Shown: positions 51,921 through 60,996, counted from the first letter of the stretch. The stretch is 64,000 bases of DNA from CAYSWV01 sp964434865 (GCA_964434865.1 CAYSWV010000006.1:91462-155461); one strand, 5' to 3'. Notes: generated from the letters alone by a model not told the origin. Program-made: numbers and translations.

Positions 51921-52767
51921 TCTCGTGGGAGCGTTTAATTTTGGCTACTTAGATGAAGCAACCAAGCGATCCATCCGCCGCACGTTATTGAAAGCTATCG
52001 CTATTCCTGGGCATCAGATCCCGTTTGGCTCCCGTGAAATTCCGATGTCGTATGGTTGGGGGACTGGGGGCATTCAAGTGACAGCCTCGGTGTTAGGACC
52101 ACAGGATCGCTTAAAAGTTATTGATCAGGGGGCTGACGACACGACCAATGCTGTCAATATTCGGCGGTTTTTTGCCAAAGTCTGTGGGATTCAAACAACA
52201 GAAGCCACGGCTCAAGCAACAATTATTCAAACTCGCCACCGGATCCCAGAAACACCTTTGCAAGAGGGGCAGATCCTGGTTTATCAAGTCCCGACTCCAG
52301 AACCTCTGCGCTGGTTAGTGGCCTCTGAAATTGAAACCCGGAAATTACATGCTCTTCAAGACTATGGGGCGATGTATGTCAAGCTGTACGAGGATATTAC
52401 CCGGTATGGCCAGATTGCCACCGCCTATGATTATCCGGTGAGAGTTCATGATCATTACCTCACTAGCCCTAGTCCCATTCCCCGCTTCGACAATCCCAAG
52501 TTACATCTGAGTCCAGCTATTCACTTGTTTGGAGCGGGGCGGGAAAAACGGATCTATGCTATTCCTCCCTACACCTGTGTTAAAAGTCTGGATTTTGAAG
52601 ATTATCCTTTTGTGCAAGAGCGTTGGGAGCAGGCTTGTCAATTTTGTGGCTCTACTGACAGCTACTTAGACGAAGTGATCCTAGATGATCAGGGGACTCG
52701 CTTATGGATCTGTTCAGATACAGATTATTGCCAACAGCGACAGCGGACCCCGGAGCCTCAGTCATGA
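51907..52767 (+). CDS. phnJ: PhnJ, radical-SAM C-P lyase
   Basis: 286 residues. The C-terminal cluster-binding pattern is complete: CQFC, then 21 residues, C, five residues, C (CX2CX21CX5C), exactly the spacing known for PhnJ. The N-terminal half has FNFGYLDEATKRSIRRTLLK and MSYGWGTGGIQVTAS. The enzyme uses [4Fe-4S] and SAM to make a glycyl/thiyl radical that cleaves the C-P bond of ribose-1-phosphonate-5-phosphate, releasing the alkane (methane from methylphosphonate). Its intact cysteines argue the pathway is functional. It overlaps phnI and phnK. Confidence 0.97.
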   Translation: MSTADLVGAFNFGYLDEATKRSIRRTLLKAIAIPGHQIPFGSREIPMSYGWGTGGIQVTASVLGPQDRLKVIDQGADDTTNAVNIRRFFAKVCGIQTTEATAQATIIQTRHRIPETPLQEGQILVYQVPTPEPLRWLVASEIETRKLHALQDYGAMYVKLYEDITRYGQIATAYDYPVRVHDHYLTSPSPIPRFDNPKLHLSPAIHLFGAGREKRIYAIPPYTCVKSLDFEDYPFVQERWEQACQFCGSTDSYLDEVILDDQGTRLWICSDTDYCQQRQRTPEPQS

Positions 52768-53534
52768 TGCCTATTCTGCAGGTTAGAGATCTGAACAAAC
52801 GCTTTAGCCATATCTGGGCTTGTGTCGATGTTACGTTTGAGCTTTATCCTGGCCAAGTATTAGGGATTGTGGGCGAATCAGGATCGGGTAAATCAACTCT
52901 CCTAAACTGTATGGCTGGGCAGCTGACGGCTGATCACGGTCAGGTCTGGTATCAAACTCATCAAGGGCCATCTGTGGATGTTTTGCAGCTGCTAGACCCT
53001 CAATTACTATACTTGATGCGCACAGAATGGGGCTTTGTCCACCAAAATCCTCAAGATGGCCTGCTGATGCAAGTCAGTGCAGGGGCCAACATCGGAGAAC
53101 GTCTTATGAGTGCAGGATCTCGGCACTATGGCTCTATTCGCCAAGCGGCTCAAACCTGGCTCACCCATGTCGAGATTGATCAAAATCGCATCGATGATCG
53201 ACCCACAACCTTTTCAGGCGGGATGCAACAACGACTCCAGCTGGCACGAGTGTTAGTGACCCATCCCCGTTTGGTGTTTATGGATGAACCCACCAGTGGC
53301 TTAGACGTTTCTGTCCAGGCTAAATTTCTAGACCTGCTGCGCCAACTTGTACGGGAATTCCACTTGAGTGTGATTTTAGTAACCCATGACATTGGCGTTG
53401 TTCGTTTACTGGCTCACCAGTTACTTGTGATGCAACAAGGTCGTGTTGTGGAAGCGGGCTTGACTGATCAGGTTCTTGATGATCCATCCCATCCCTACAC
53501 TCAACTCCTAGTTGCTTCCACGTTAACCCCTTAA
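52764..53534 (+). CDS. phnK: PhnK, ABC-type ATPase of the C-P lyase complex
   Basis: 256 residues from ATG at 52764, which overlaps the phnJ stop (ATGA); a second ATG at 52767 is equivalent. Walker A GESGSGKS, signature FSGGMQQRLQLARVL, Walker B LVFMDEPTSGLD, H-loop VTHDIG. PhnK docks on PhnJ in the core complex and is not a transporter ATPase despite the similarity to peptide importers. The longer frame beginning at 52704 lies wholly within phnJ and is rejected. Confidence 0.94.
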   Translation: MMPILQVRDLNKRFSHIWACVDVTFELYPGQVLGIVGESGSGKSTLLNCMAGQLTADHGQVWYQTHQGPSVDVLQLLDPQLLYLMRTEWGFVHQNPQDGLLMQVSAGANIGERLMSAGSRHYGSIRQAAQTWLTHVEIDQNRIDDRPTTFSGGMQQRLQLARVLVTHPRLVFMDEPTSGLDVSVQAKFLDLLRQLVREFHLSVILVTHDIGVVRLLAHQLLVMQQGRVVEAGLTDQVLDDPSHPYTQLLVASTLTP

Positions 53535-53579
53535 GGTTAGGGAGATATTTCTGTGAGTTTAGTTCTATAAGTTGTAGTA

Positions 53580-54272
53580 ATGATGATACCTTTACTTCAA
53601 GCTGACCATCTCATCAAAAGCTTTACGCTCCATACCCAAGGCGGGATCCAGCTTCCTGTGTTAGCGGGAGTGTCCCTCCATGTCTTTCCCCACGAGTGCA
53701 TCAGCTTATCAGGGCCATCAGGATCCGGTAAATCAACATTTATGCGGTGTTTAGTGGCCAATTATCGAGTTGACTCGGGGGCTATTTGGGTGCTACATCG
53801 CTCTCGATGGGTTGATCTAACCCAGGCTAATAGCAATGAAATTTTAGCCATTCGCACTCACACCATTGGTTATGCTAGCCAATTTCTACGTGTCATCCCC
53901 AGAGTTTCAGCTTTGGAGGTGGTGATGGAACCTTTACTTGATCAAGGCGTTAATCGAACTGAAGCGCAAACTCGAGCTCAAGCTATCCTTAATCAACTGA
54001 ATATCACACCTCAGCTTTGGTCTATCTCTCCAACCACCTTCTCGGGTGGCGAGAAACAACGTATCAATCTAGCCCGTACCTTACTGCTCAATACCCCAAT
54101 TTTGTTACTTGATGAACCCACCTCAGCTTTAGATCCATTAAATCGTCAGATTGTGATTGATCTCATTCAACAACGTAAAGCAGCGGGGTGTGCTGTCATT
54201 GGCATCTTTCATGATCAGGATGTTAAACAACAGATTTGTAATCGAGAGTTGAACTTTGGAGCTTACGCCTAA
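53580..54272 (+). CDS. phnL: PhnL, ABC-type ATPase of the C-P lyase pathway
   Basis: 230 residues. Walker A GPSGSGKST, signature FSGGEKQRINLARTL, Walker B ILLLDEPTSALD, and SIVFP-like HECISLSGPSG region resembling LolD-type ATPases, as expected for PhnL. It helps PhnI, or forms a mixed dimer with PhnK on the core. It is 45 bp after phnK and its stop overlaps the phnM start by one base. Confidence 0.93.
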   Translation: MMIPLLQADHLIKSFTLHTQGGIQLPVLAGVSLHVFPHECISLSGPSGSGKSTFMRCLVANYRVDSGAIWVLHRSRWVDLTQANSNEILAIRTHTIGYASQFLRVIPRVSALEVVMEPLLDQGVNRTEAQTRAQAILNQLNITPQLWSISPTTFSGGEKQRINLARTLLLNTPILLLDEPTSALDPLNRQIVIDLIQQRKAAGCAVIGIFHDQDVKQQICNRELNFGAYA

Positions 54273-55408
54273 TGTCGGAACAAATTTATACTAACTATCG
54301 GCTACTTCTCCCTGATCAAGAGGTTCTAGGTACTCTTATTGTCAAGGATGGCGTTATTGCTGACATTCAACCTGATCGATCCAACCAAGGCCAGGATGGT
54401 TACCAAGATTACCTCTTACCTGGCATCATTGAACTTCATACCGATAATTTGGAAAAATGTATTTCGCCGCGTCCGGGTGTTAAGTGGCCTCTACCCGCTG
54501 CGGTGAGCAATCATGATCGGCAGTTAATCAGTGCTGGGATTACCACGGTGTACGATGCCATTGCGATTGGAGATATCCAGGCCGGCTCACTACGGCTCTC
54601 GCACTCTCAAACCATGATTGAATCGATTACCTCAGCCCAATTGGCAGGCCGTCTTACAGCTGATCATCGGCTCCATCTGCGTTGTGAACTTTCTTATGAA
54701 CATGTCACTCAAGTGTTAGACCAGCATGTTGACAATCCATTATTGTCGATGATTTCGTTAATGGATCACACACCTGGACAGCGGCAGTTTATTCATATGG
54801 ATAAGTTTCGTGAGTATTACATGGGTAAACATGGCCTTACCGCCGACCAAGTGGAGCACTTTATTCAAGAACGGCTGACTGAACAACGCCTGTATGCTGA
54901 CTCCAATCGTCAATCACTCGTCAAGTTAGCTCAAGCGAAAGGGATCCCGATAGCTAGCCATGATGATGCGACCGTCGACCATGTTCAAGAAGCGCTGGAC
55001 AATGGAGCCACAATCGCCGAATTTCCCACCACACTTGAAGCAGCTCAGGCCGCGCATTGTCAAGGCTTAAACGTTTTAATGGGCGCTCCTAACGTAGTAC
55101 TAGGCGGATCCCATTCTGGTAATGTTGCCGCTTTGGAGTTAGCCCAGCAGGAAGTGCTCGACATTTTATCGTCTGACTATGCCCCGCAAAGCTTGCTCCA
55201 TGCCGTATTCATCATTGCTCAACAATTGGACCAACCTCTCTACCGGGTGGCTAAAGTGATCACCCAGAATCCAGCTCAAGTGGTGCAATGCTCTCACGAT
55301 CGGGGCAGCTTAGACGTGGGTAAACGAGCCGACTTTATTACAGTCCAGGATGATGGCAGGGTTCCCAAGGTCAGCTCCGTCTATGTTCAGGGTCAACGTG
55401 TGGGGTAG
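54272..55408 (+). CDS. phnM: PhnM, triphosphate diphosphohydrolase (amidohydrolase superfamily)
   Basis: 378 residues. The amidohydrolase start LPGIIELHTDNLEKCISPRP carries the family metal-binding residues in the H-T-D variant typical of PhnM. MISLMDHTPGQRQF, IPIASHDDATVDHV, MGAPNVVLGGSHSGNVAA and LSSDYAPQSLLHAVF follow. It removes pyrophosphate from ribose-1-phosphonate-5-triphosphate before PhnJ acts. It is the last gene of the cluster; the next gene converges with two bases between stops. No phnN, phnO or phnP follows. Confidence 0.95.
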   Translation: MSEQIYTNYRLLLPDQEVLGTLIVKDGVIADIQPDRSNQGQDGYQDYLLPGIIELHTDNLEKCISPRPGVKWPLPAAVSNHDRQLISAGITTVYDAIAIGDIQAGSLRLSHSQTMIESITSAQLAGRLTADHRLHLRCELSYEHVTQVLDQHVDNPLLSMISLMDHTPGQRQFIHMDKFREYYMGKHGLTADQVEHFIQERLTEQRLYADSNRQSLVKLAQAKGIPIASHDDATVDHVQEALDNGATIAEFPTTLEAAQAAHCQGLNVLMGAPNVVLGGSHSGNVAALELAQQEVLDILSSDYAPQSLLHAVFIIAQQLDQPLYRVAKVITQNPAQVVQCSHDRGSLDVGKRADFITVQDDGRVPKVSSVYVQGQRVG

Positions 55409-55410
55409 TT

Positions 55411-56034
55411 TTAACTTTGAAGATAAGCTTGAAGCCGATCTAGATCTCGCTTGATATCAAACCCAAGTTCACGATTATCGGGTTCAGTTTCTAGGGCTAA
55501 GTTGAGATAGGAGCGAGCCTCATCATAGTTACCCTCGATTAAATGGGTACTGCCTAAGCGTTGATAGGCCAGGGCCAGGAGATGAACCGTTTCTCGAGTG
55601 GGTGGATAGGTTTCGATCAGGTCTTCAGCTTGGGAAATAGCTTGGTACCAGGCTTTTGCTTTCAAAGCAGCTCGAATAGTCTTGATGCGATTGTCAACAT
55701 CAACCTGATCTTCTGGTGACAACGGCTGTTGAGTTGAATTAATCACAATCCGTGGATCTAAAGAGGAGCGATGGTGTCGAACGGTAGGTGGCTCAGATCT
55801 CTTGATATTAGTTTTATGATAGACCTGCCAGCGTTTATCGTAGTGGCTGCGTTTCTGGGGATCTATGAGGACTTGGTACGCTTCATGGATGAGTTGAAAC
55901 TGTTCGGTTGCACTTTTGCCAGCTACATCGGGATGGTAATGTCGCGCCAGTTGCCGAAAGGCTTGTTTGATCTGATCAGGTGTTGACAGTGGCGTTAGGC
56001 CTAGTAGTTGATAGTAGTCAATAAAAGAGTCCAT
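55411..56034 (-). CDS. DnaJ-domain protein with TPR-like tail
   Basis: 207 residues. The J-domain fills about 5-68 (DYYQLLGLTPLSTPDQIKQA, HPD in ARHYHPDVAGKS, HEAYQVLIDPQKRSHYD). After a basic linker, residues about 125-205 form helical hairpins with TPR character (AKAWYQAISQAEDLIETYP, LALAYQRLGSTHLIEGNYD, LNLALETEPDNRELG). It would recruit DnaK to a specific client bound by the TPR part. This J-domain architecture is common in cyanobacteria; clients are unknown. It lies 40 bp after the epimerase gene on the same strand. Confidence 0.88.
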   Translation of the reverse strand: MDSFIDYYQLLGLTPLSTPDQIKQAFRQLARHYHPDVAGKSATEQFQLIHEAYQVLIDPQKRSHYDKRWQVYHKTNIKRSEPPTVRHHRSSLDPRIVINSTQQPLSPEDQVDVDNRIKTIRAALKAKAWYQAISQAEDLIETYPPTRETVHLLALAYQRLGSTHLIEGNYDEARSYLNLALETEPDNRELGFDIKRDLDRLQAYLQS

Positions 56035-56074
56035 AATTTATTTGTCACGCCTAGATCTATGGTACCCACTCTGG

Positions 56075-57124
56075 TCAAGATTTAGTCTGAGGATCTAGGC
56101 TGTGAAGTTGGCAGTCTTTGGGCACCCAGTGGCAGGCTCGATACCAGGTCAGGGCATCTTGAAGGGAAGGGACTAGCTCCCGACAGGTTAGGCCTAAGTC
56201 ATAAATCGCCTTAGTCACTCGCAATCGACTTGAGATCCGAGCTAACCGCACGCCTGTCAAAGGAGCTGTAGGGGATTGATGGGTGATCTTAGTCATCAGA
56301 CCTTCTTGAAGTAAACTGAGGGTCCAGGCTAATCGATAGGGAATTTGAAATCGAGGCATCTGGATCTGGGTAATCTGTTCTAATACTTTCAATAATTCCG
56401 TGAGGGTGATATGACTATGGCCTAGGATATAGCGCTCGCCTACTTGTCCTCGTTCTGCCGCTAAGATATGCCCCCTTGCTAGATCACGTACATCAATAAT
56501 ATTGAAGTAGCTTTCCAAGTAAGCTGGGTAGCGTTGATTCAAAAACCCCAATAGCATCCGGGTGGGTGGTGTTTGCTGGTAATCACCGGGTCCAATCGGT
56601 AACGTGGGATTGACAATAACAACAGGTAATCCTCGTTGGACAAAGGCTCTAGCTTCCTGTTCAGCTAAAAACTTGCTGCGACAGTAGGGTCCCGCCATAT
56701 CCTCTAGCTGTAAATCAATAGACTCATCGATAATGCTAGGGGGTCGACTCCAGCGATAACTCTTTAAAACAGCTTCAGTTGAGGTGTGAATAACTCGTTG
56801 AACGCCCGCTGCCAGGGCTTCCTCCAGTAGAATCCGAGTTCCGATATGATTGACATGGTCAAAGATCTGAGGATGACGTTCCCATAGATGGGCCTTAGCC
56901 GCTAAATGGAAAACATAACTGACTCCAGCTAGAGCCGTTCGAACACACTCTCGATCGGTAATGGATCCCTTAATCGTTTCGACTTGATCAATTTGAGCTA
57001 ATGACGGATGAGGATCGTTAAGATCAAGCACCCGCACGTGATGATGACGGGCTAACAGCTCAGCAACCACATGGTGACCTATAAATCCCCAGCCACCTGT
57101 CACTAAGGTGATCCCGGGTGTCAT
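56075..57124 (-). CDS. NAD(P)-dependent epimerase/dehydratase (extended SDR)
   Basis: 349 residues from ATG at 57124, which overlaps the recO stop (ATGA). Rossmann motif LVTGGWGFIGHHVVAELL at the start, VFHLAAKAHLWERHP, then the catalytic YxxxK as GPYCRSKFLAEQE at about residue 150 and VVIVNPTLPIGPGDY. This is the pattern of 3-beta-HSD/HpnA-like SDR enzymes acting on nucleotide sugars, flavonoid-like or sterol/hopanoid-type substrates. The actual substrate is unknown. Translational coupling to recO is conspicuous but probably only operon packing. Confidence 0.85.
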   Translation of the reverse strand: MTPGITLVTGGWGFIGHHVVAELLARHHHVRVLDLNDPHPSLAQIDQVETIKGSITDRECVRTALAGVSYVFHLAAKAHLWERHPQIFDHVNHIGTRILLEEALAAGVQRVIHTSTEAVLKSYRWSRPPSIIDESIDLQLEDMAGPYCRSKFLAEQEARAFVQRGLPVVIVNPTLPIGPGDYQQTPPTRMLLGFLNQRYPAYLESYFNIIDVRDLARGHILAAERGQVGERYILGHSHITLTELLKVLEQITQIQMPRFQIPYRLAWTLSLLQEGLMTKITHQSPTAPLTGVRLARISSRLRVTKAIYDLGLTCRELVPSLQDALTWYRACHWVPKDCQLHSLDPQTKS

Positions 57125-57933
57125 GCGGTCGATACCCTCCAACAACTGTCGATTAAGCTGGCCGATTGCAAGGTTCGATCCAGGTGATGTTCAGCCGCCC
57201 GGCGTAAGAGTCGTTCAGCTCCCAGCCAATGACCGATAGACATCGCAAGTACTTCTTCAGCAAGTTCAGCGGCGGGTAAGTGCTGTAACACACTTAACAC
57301 TTGAGGGCAGAGAGCCGATAGATGATGTGATCGATATAAGGTGGCACAGGGATCACATAAAACCCCCCCTAAGTCTGGGCTGAAGAAATGATCCTGCTCA
57401 GGTTGAGGCTCTAGTGCGCGTTGGCAAGACTGGCAAAACTGAACTTGAGGGGCCACACCAGCCAACGCCAACAGATGATAGATCCCATGAGTTAATAGAG
57501 GGAGGACAGCTTGATGATGAGGTGATCGTTCGATTCGGCCCAGATGCTCAACCAAAACTAAAAAAAGATCATCTTGAGGATACTCCGATAAAGCTTGGCG
57601 CAAGGTCATTTCCCCCAGGTACTGAGCTGCTATCAGTTGGCCTAGGCTGCGGTTTAGCTTCGGAAAACATCGGACCGTTTCAGCCTGAGTAATTCTTTGG
57701 ACAGCGGCTTGGGCATCTAAGTTGGTAAATCGGCGGCCCTGAGAAATCAATAATTGATTAACGACAAACAGGTCCATCCGCCCCCCCAATTTAGAGGGTT
57801 GCTTACGAGATCCTTTAGCAATAGCCCGGATCAGCCCCACCTCCTTAGTCAAGATCGTCATGAGTTGATCGGATTCACCTAACGGAACCGACTTGAGATT
57901 AATGCCAGTGACCTGAGTTGTGCGACCAGACAT
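57121..57933 (-). CDS. recO: RecO, recombination mediator
   Basis: 270 residues. N-terminal OB-fold (TGINLKSVPLGESDQLMTIL, then GLIRAIAKGSRKQPSKLGGR), helical middle (LGQLIAAQYLGEMTLRQAL), and a zinc finger with CQSC and CDPC (about residues 175-203). RecO anneals single strands and loads RecA with RecF/RecR. It is the first gene of a minus-strand run (recO, epimerase, dnaJ-TPR). Confidence 0.94.
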   Translation of the reverse strand: MSGRTTQVTGINLKSVPLGESDQLMTILTKEVGLIRAIAKGSRKQPSKLGGRMDLFVVNQLLISQGRRFTNLDAQAAVQRITQAETVRCFPKLNRSLGQLIAAQYLGEMTLRQALSEYPQDDLFLVLVEHLGRIERSPHHQAVLPLLTHGIYHLLALAGVAPQVQFCQSCQRALEPQPEQDHFFSPDLGGVLCDPCATLYRSHHLSALCPQVLSVLQHLPAAELAEEVLAMSIGHWLGAERLLRRAAEHHLDRTLQSASLIDSCWRVSTA

Positions 57934-58375
57934 GTAGCCTAAAACAAGGAGGACTTTAAGTAGTCTAGCCTTAGAACCCTCCTAGATCGACGCCCACATC
58001 AGATTCAACTCTCTACTCCACAAGATGAGGTTCTGTTAAGGATATGCCATGAGATCGAGACTTAATACTCTTATAAGGTTTATAATGACTCGGTAGTGTC
58101 GTTTACAGTATATATCTCAGTTCTACTGGTATAGAAAGCCTTACAACTCTATACAAGATCTGAGGAGACCTGTGAATGCTGATTTAAATAGGTGTTGATC
58201 TAAAAGAGACTGATTGAAAAGTACTAATTGAAATTCGGGCCAGGTGGTGGTTGATATGGAGACGGTAACAAGCGAGAAAAGTCTCAAAGGAGAATAATCT
58301 CAGAATGGATAGGCCTCAGAATGGATAGGCTGCATTGAGCTAAGGATAACAAACTCATTTTATCAACTCATTTTT
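57934..58375. other. 442-bp intergenic region upstream of sasA and recO
   Basis: AT-rich divergent promoter space. A perfect 16-bp tandem duplication CTCAGAATGGATAGGC lies at 58299-58314 and 58315-58330, 45 bp before the sasA start. No gene or RNA is recognised. Confidence 0.5.
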
Positions 58376-59521
58376 ATGTCTATGACTTCTTCAGTGGATC
58401 AGCCTGTAACTCATGCCTCTATTCGACTGTTATTGTTTGTAACCAGTCGTCCAGCAACCCTGGATTTGGCTGAGCAGATTCGTCATCACTTTTCTCAGTT
58501 ACCGGGTGACTATCCAGCTTACCTAGAGATTGTCGAGATTGGCCACCGACCTTACATGGCCGAGCATTATAAATTGGTTGCCACTCCAGCTTTGGTGAAA
58601 ACTTATCCCCCTCCAGCTCAAGTCCTAGTCGGAGAAGACCTGACAACTCAGCTAGAAGTCTGGTGGTCACGGTGGCAACGCCAGGTGGCTCTAGTCATTA
58701 ACCAACCAGAAACCGAGCGTCCCGAATTAACCCCTCAATCATCGTCGGCTTTACTCCAACTCTCAGAAGAGTTATTTGAACTCCGTCAGGAGCGTACTCA
58801 GTTACTGGATCAACTTCGCTTCAAAGATCGGATCATTGCATTACTCGTTCACGACTTACGTAGCCCGCTTACCGCAACCGCCTTAGCAATTGAAACCCTT
58901 CAACAGCAATATTTTCAAGATCAACAGAGTCATTGTAAAGATCAAACGCTAACGGATCAGTTACTGGAACATGCCCGCTTCCAGATCCGTAAGATGGATG
59001 CTATGATCACAGATATCTTAGAAGCTGCTCGAGGCACTGCGGCTGAACTCTCGATTCGAGCTTCAGAAGTTCAATTGATCAATTTATGTCATAGTGTTAT
59101 TGAAGATTTTCAACCTCGAATTCAGGATAAACAGTTAACCCTGGACACCGATCTGCCTGCGGATTTACCTACCGTCCATGCTGATGCTGATAAGATTCGC
59201 CAAGTCTTGTTCAATCTTCTTGATAACGCTATCAAATATACACCAGCTCAGGGACATATTTGGGTGACCGCTTTACACCGTACCACTCAAAAGATTCAAG
59301 TTACGGTTAGTGATACAGGGCCAGGCATTGCCGCCGAAGACCAAGAATTGATCTTTACAGATTCAGTTCGATTGGTCAGAGATCAGCACCAAGACGGCTA
59401 CGGCATTGGCTTATCTCTATGTCGTCGTATCATCCGCTCTCATTACGGCCAGATTTGGGTTAACTCTACCCTGGGAGAAGGGAGCCGTTTCCATTTCACC
59501 CTACCTGTCTATCGAGCTTAG
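58376..59521 (+). CDS. sasA: SasA, circadian output histidine kinase
   Basis: 381 residues. The N-terminal about 100 residues are a KaiB-like thioredoxin fold (RLLLFVTSRPATLDLAEQI, YKLVATPALVKTYPPPAQ, WWSRWQRQV), the part that docks on KaiC. A coiled-coil link leads to HisKA with LLVHDLRSPLTATALAIETL (phospho-His at about 161) and a HATPase (NLLDNAIKYTP, DTGPGIAAED, GYGIGLSLCRRII). KaiC-stimulated autophosphorylation passes phosphate to RpaA, which sets circadian gene expression. Neither rpaA nor the kai genes are in the window. Confidence 0.96.
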   Translation: MSMTSSVDQPVTHASIRLLLFVTSRPATLDLAEQIRHHFSQLPGDYPAYLEIVEIGHRPYMAEHYKLVATPALVKTYPPPAQVLVGEDLTTQLEVWWSRWQRQVALVINQPETERPELTPQSSSALLQLSEELFELRQERTQLLDQLRFKDRIIALLVHDLRSPLTATALAIETLQQQYFQDQQSHCKDQTLTDQLLEHARFQIRKMDAMITDILEAARGTAAELSIRASEVQLINLCHSVIEDFQPRIQDKQLTLDTDLPADLPTVHADADKIRQVLFNLLDNAIKYTPAQGHIWVTALHRTTQKIQVTVSDTGPGIAAEDQELIFTDSVRLVRDQHQDGYGIGLSLCRRIIRSHYGQIWVNSTLGEGSRFHFTLPVYRA

Positions 59522-59534
59522 GCTCAGGCTCACC

Positions 59535-60791
59535 CTATTGGTTGCCTAAAGACTGCTGTCGTAGAGCGTGTCTCATGGCACCTATCAACAACCCAACTAA
59601 CCCAACTTCAGCCACAAGAGTAGCCCCAGCCGCTCCCTGCCAACCCCAAAGAGGAATCCACCAGCTATTCAAAATGGCATTGAGGCCTAAGGCGAAGAGT
59701 TGAGCATAGCCTCGAACCTGTTGCAGTCCGGCCCCAGTCAGGAGATTGGAGAATAATAGATGAGTGCCTTCTAAGCCCACAATGCCACTGAGCCACCGCA
59801 CAGCTGTCGCAGTTTCTACATAGTCAGGCCCTAACACGACAGGCATTCCATAAGACAATAGCACTAGCCCTAGAGTTGCAGCTAGCCCATACCCCATTAC
59901 CCAAGGCAGCAACTTGAGACTATAAGTATAAGCTGATCGCGGGCCATGTTGACCTTGGCGACAGACCTCTGCAAACCCACTGGTCAACAAAGCAATGACT
60001 GGAGCCTGAGCGATATTGATGAGCCGATAGGCAGCACTATAGATCCCGCCAGCTGTCGCGGTGGCCAAGCGGGGGAGTAGAACCTTATCCAGATCGGTAA
60101 AGGTTTTGATGGCAGCCAAGCCTACAGCAAAGTCCCATCCAGCCCTTGCTTGAGCGAGACAAGCCTGCCGATGTTGCCAGATCAATGCTGTGGAGAGAGG
60201 CCATGATCGGACTTGTCGGATGACCACCCCATACCCAACCACGGTAAGACTAAGGGCCATACTGGCATAGAGCACACTCCAGGTTAGAAGATCATGCCAA
60301 TTCAAGCTCCAGGCCACCGTCGCGATCAGTAAACGGCCACCAGCCATCCCAGTATCTACTGTTGCCATCGTAGCCATGTGCTCCCGGGCAATTAAGACTC
60401 CCTTTTGTACAGACTGCAGACCAATACAGAAAACTTCACTCAAGAGTAAAAGCCCCACCGCTATCGCCGCCGATCCAGGTAACCATAGCGTCAAAGGCCC
60501 GGTTAGGACTAGAGTCAAGCTAAGGCCGCTAACTCCTGCAATCACAAGGGCCTGACCCCAGAAAACAGGTAGATCATCAGGATGACGGCTTAGATGTTGG
60601 ATTAACAGATCCGTCTGCCCCATGTAAGCGAAAGGAGATACCAGATTACTTAAGGCCAGGATGGCTGAAAACAGACCAAAGGTAGAAGGACCTAGCAACC
60701 GGGCTAGTACTATAAAGTAGGCCCCTGAGATCACAATCCGAATACCATTTCCACCCATGAGCCAGAGGGTATTTCGCCATAAGGGGGTCAA
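59535..60791 (-). CDS. Polysaccharide flippase (MATE/Wzx-like)
   Basis: 418 residues with about 12 hydrophobic segments. The start (TLWLMGGNGIRIVISGAYFI, VLARLLGPSTFGLFSAILAL) is the standard N-terminus of polysaccharide_synt transporters in the MOP superfamily; later parts (GGIYSAAYRLINIAQAP) fit too. It would flip lipid-linked sugars or lipid II-like carriers across the inner membrane for surface glycan synthesis. No glycosyltransferases are adjacent, so the cargo cannot be guessed. Confidence 0.85.
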   Translation of the reverse strand: MTPLWRNTLWLMGGNGIRIVISGAYFIVLARLLGPSTFGLFSAILALSNLVSPFAYMGQTDLLIQHLSRHPDDLPVFWGQALVIAGVSGLSLTLVLTGPLTLWLPGSAAIAVGLLLLSEVFCIGLQSVQKGVLIAREHMATMATVDTGMAGGRLLIATVAWSLNWHDLLTWSVLYASMALSLTVVGYGVVIRQVRSWPLSTALIWQHRQACLAQARAGWDFAVGLAAIKTFTDLDKVLLPRLATATAGGIYSAAYRLINIAQAPVIALLTSGFAEVCRQGQHGPRSAYTYSLKLLPWVMGYGLAATLGLVLLSYGMPVVLGPDYVETATAVRWLSGIVGLEGTHLLFSNLLTGAGLQQVRGYAQLFALGLNAILNSWWIPLWGWQGAAGATLVAEVGLVGLLIGAMRHALRQQSLGNQ

Positions 60792-60813
60792 TGAATGGAA
60801 GTCTCCTAACAGC

Positions 60814-60996
60814 TCAAGCTAATTCAATTTCATTATTCAGCATCATGGCTTCGATCTTATCTAGGAGAGCCAGTTCCTCTGCCGACACCACATCATCTGA
60901 CATAATGGCACTCATGATCTCATCCATCTCTCGTTGGGTTAGCTTACCGTCCTCAAGGGCCTTATCCACAAGTTCTTTGAGCTTAGCTAGTTCCAT
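60814..60996 (-). CDS. Small acidic protein, paralogue of the protein at 37610
   Basis: 60 residues, no membrane span. Two loop-helix units: LEDGKLTQREMDEI (about 14-27) and MSDDVVSAEELALL (about 32-45). It shares 26 of 60 residues with the 61-residue protein at 37610-37795, without gaps, including DG-x-LTQ-x-EMDE and VSAEE. This makes both real genes despite their size. Function is unknown. It lies 15 bp after the TIGR01777 epimerase gene on the same strand and is probably co-transcribed with it and the flippase gene downstream. Confidence 0.72.
   Translation of the reverse strand: MELAKLKELVDKALEDGKLTQREMDEIMSAIMSDDVVSAEELALLDKIEAMMLNNEIELA

Noticed and set aside
52704..52763. Upstream start of phnK inside phnJ
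   Set aside because: The ATG at 52764 overlaps the phnJ stop in the typical ATGA manner and matches the family start; upstream codons lie over the PhnJ cysteine motif.
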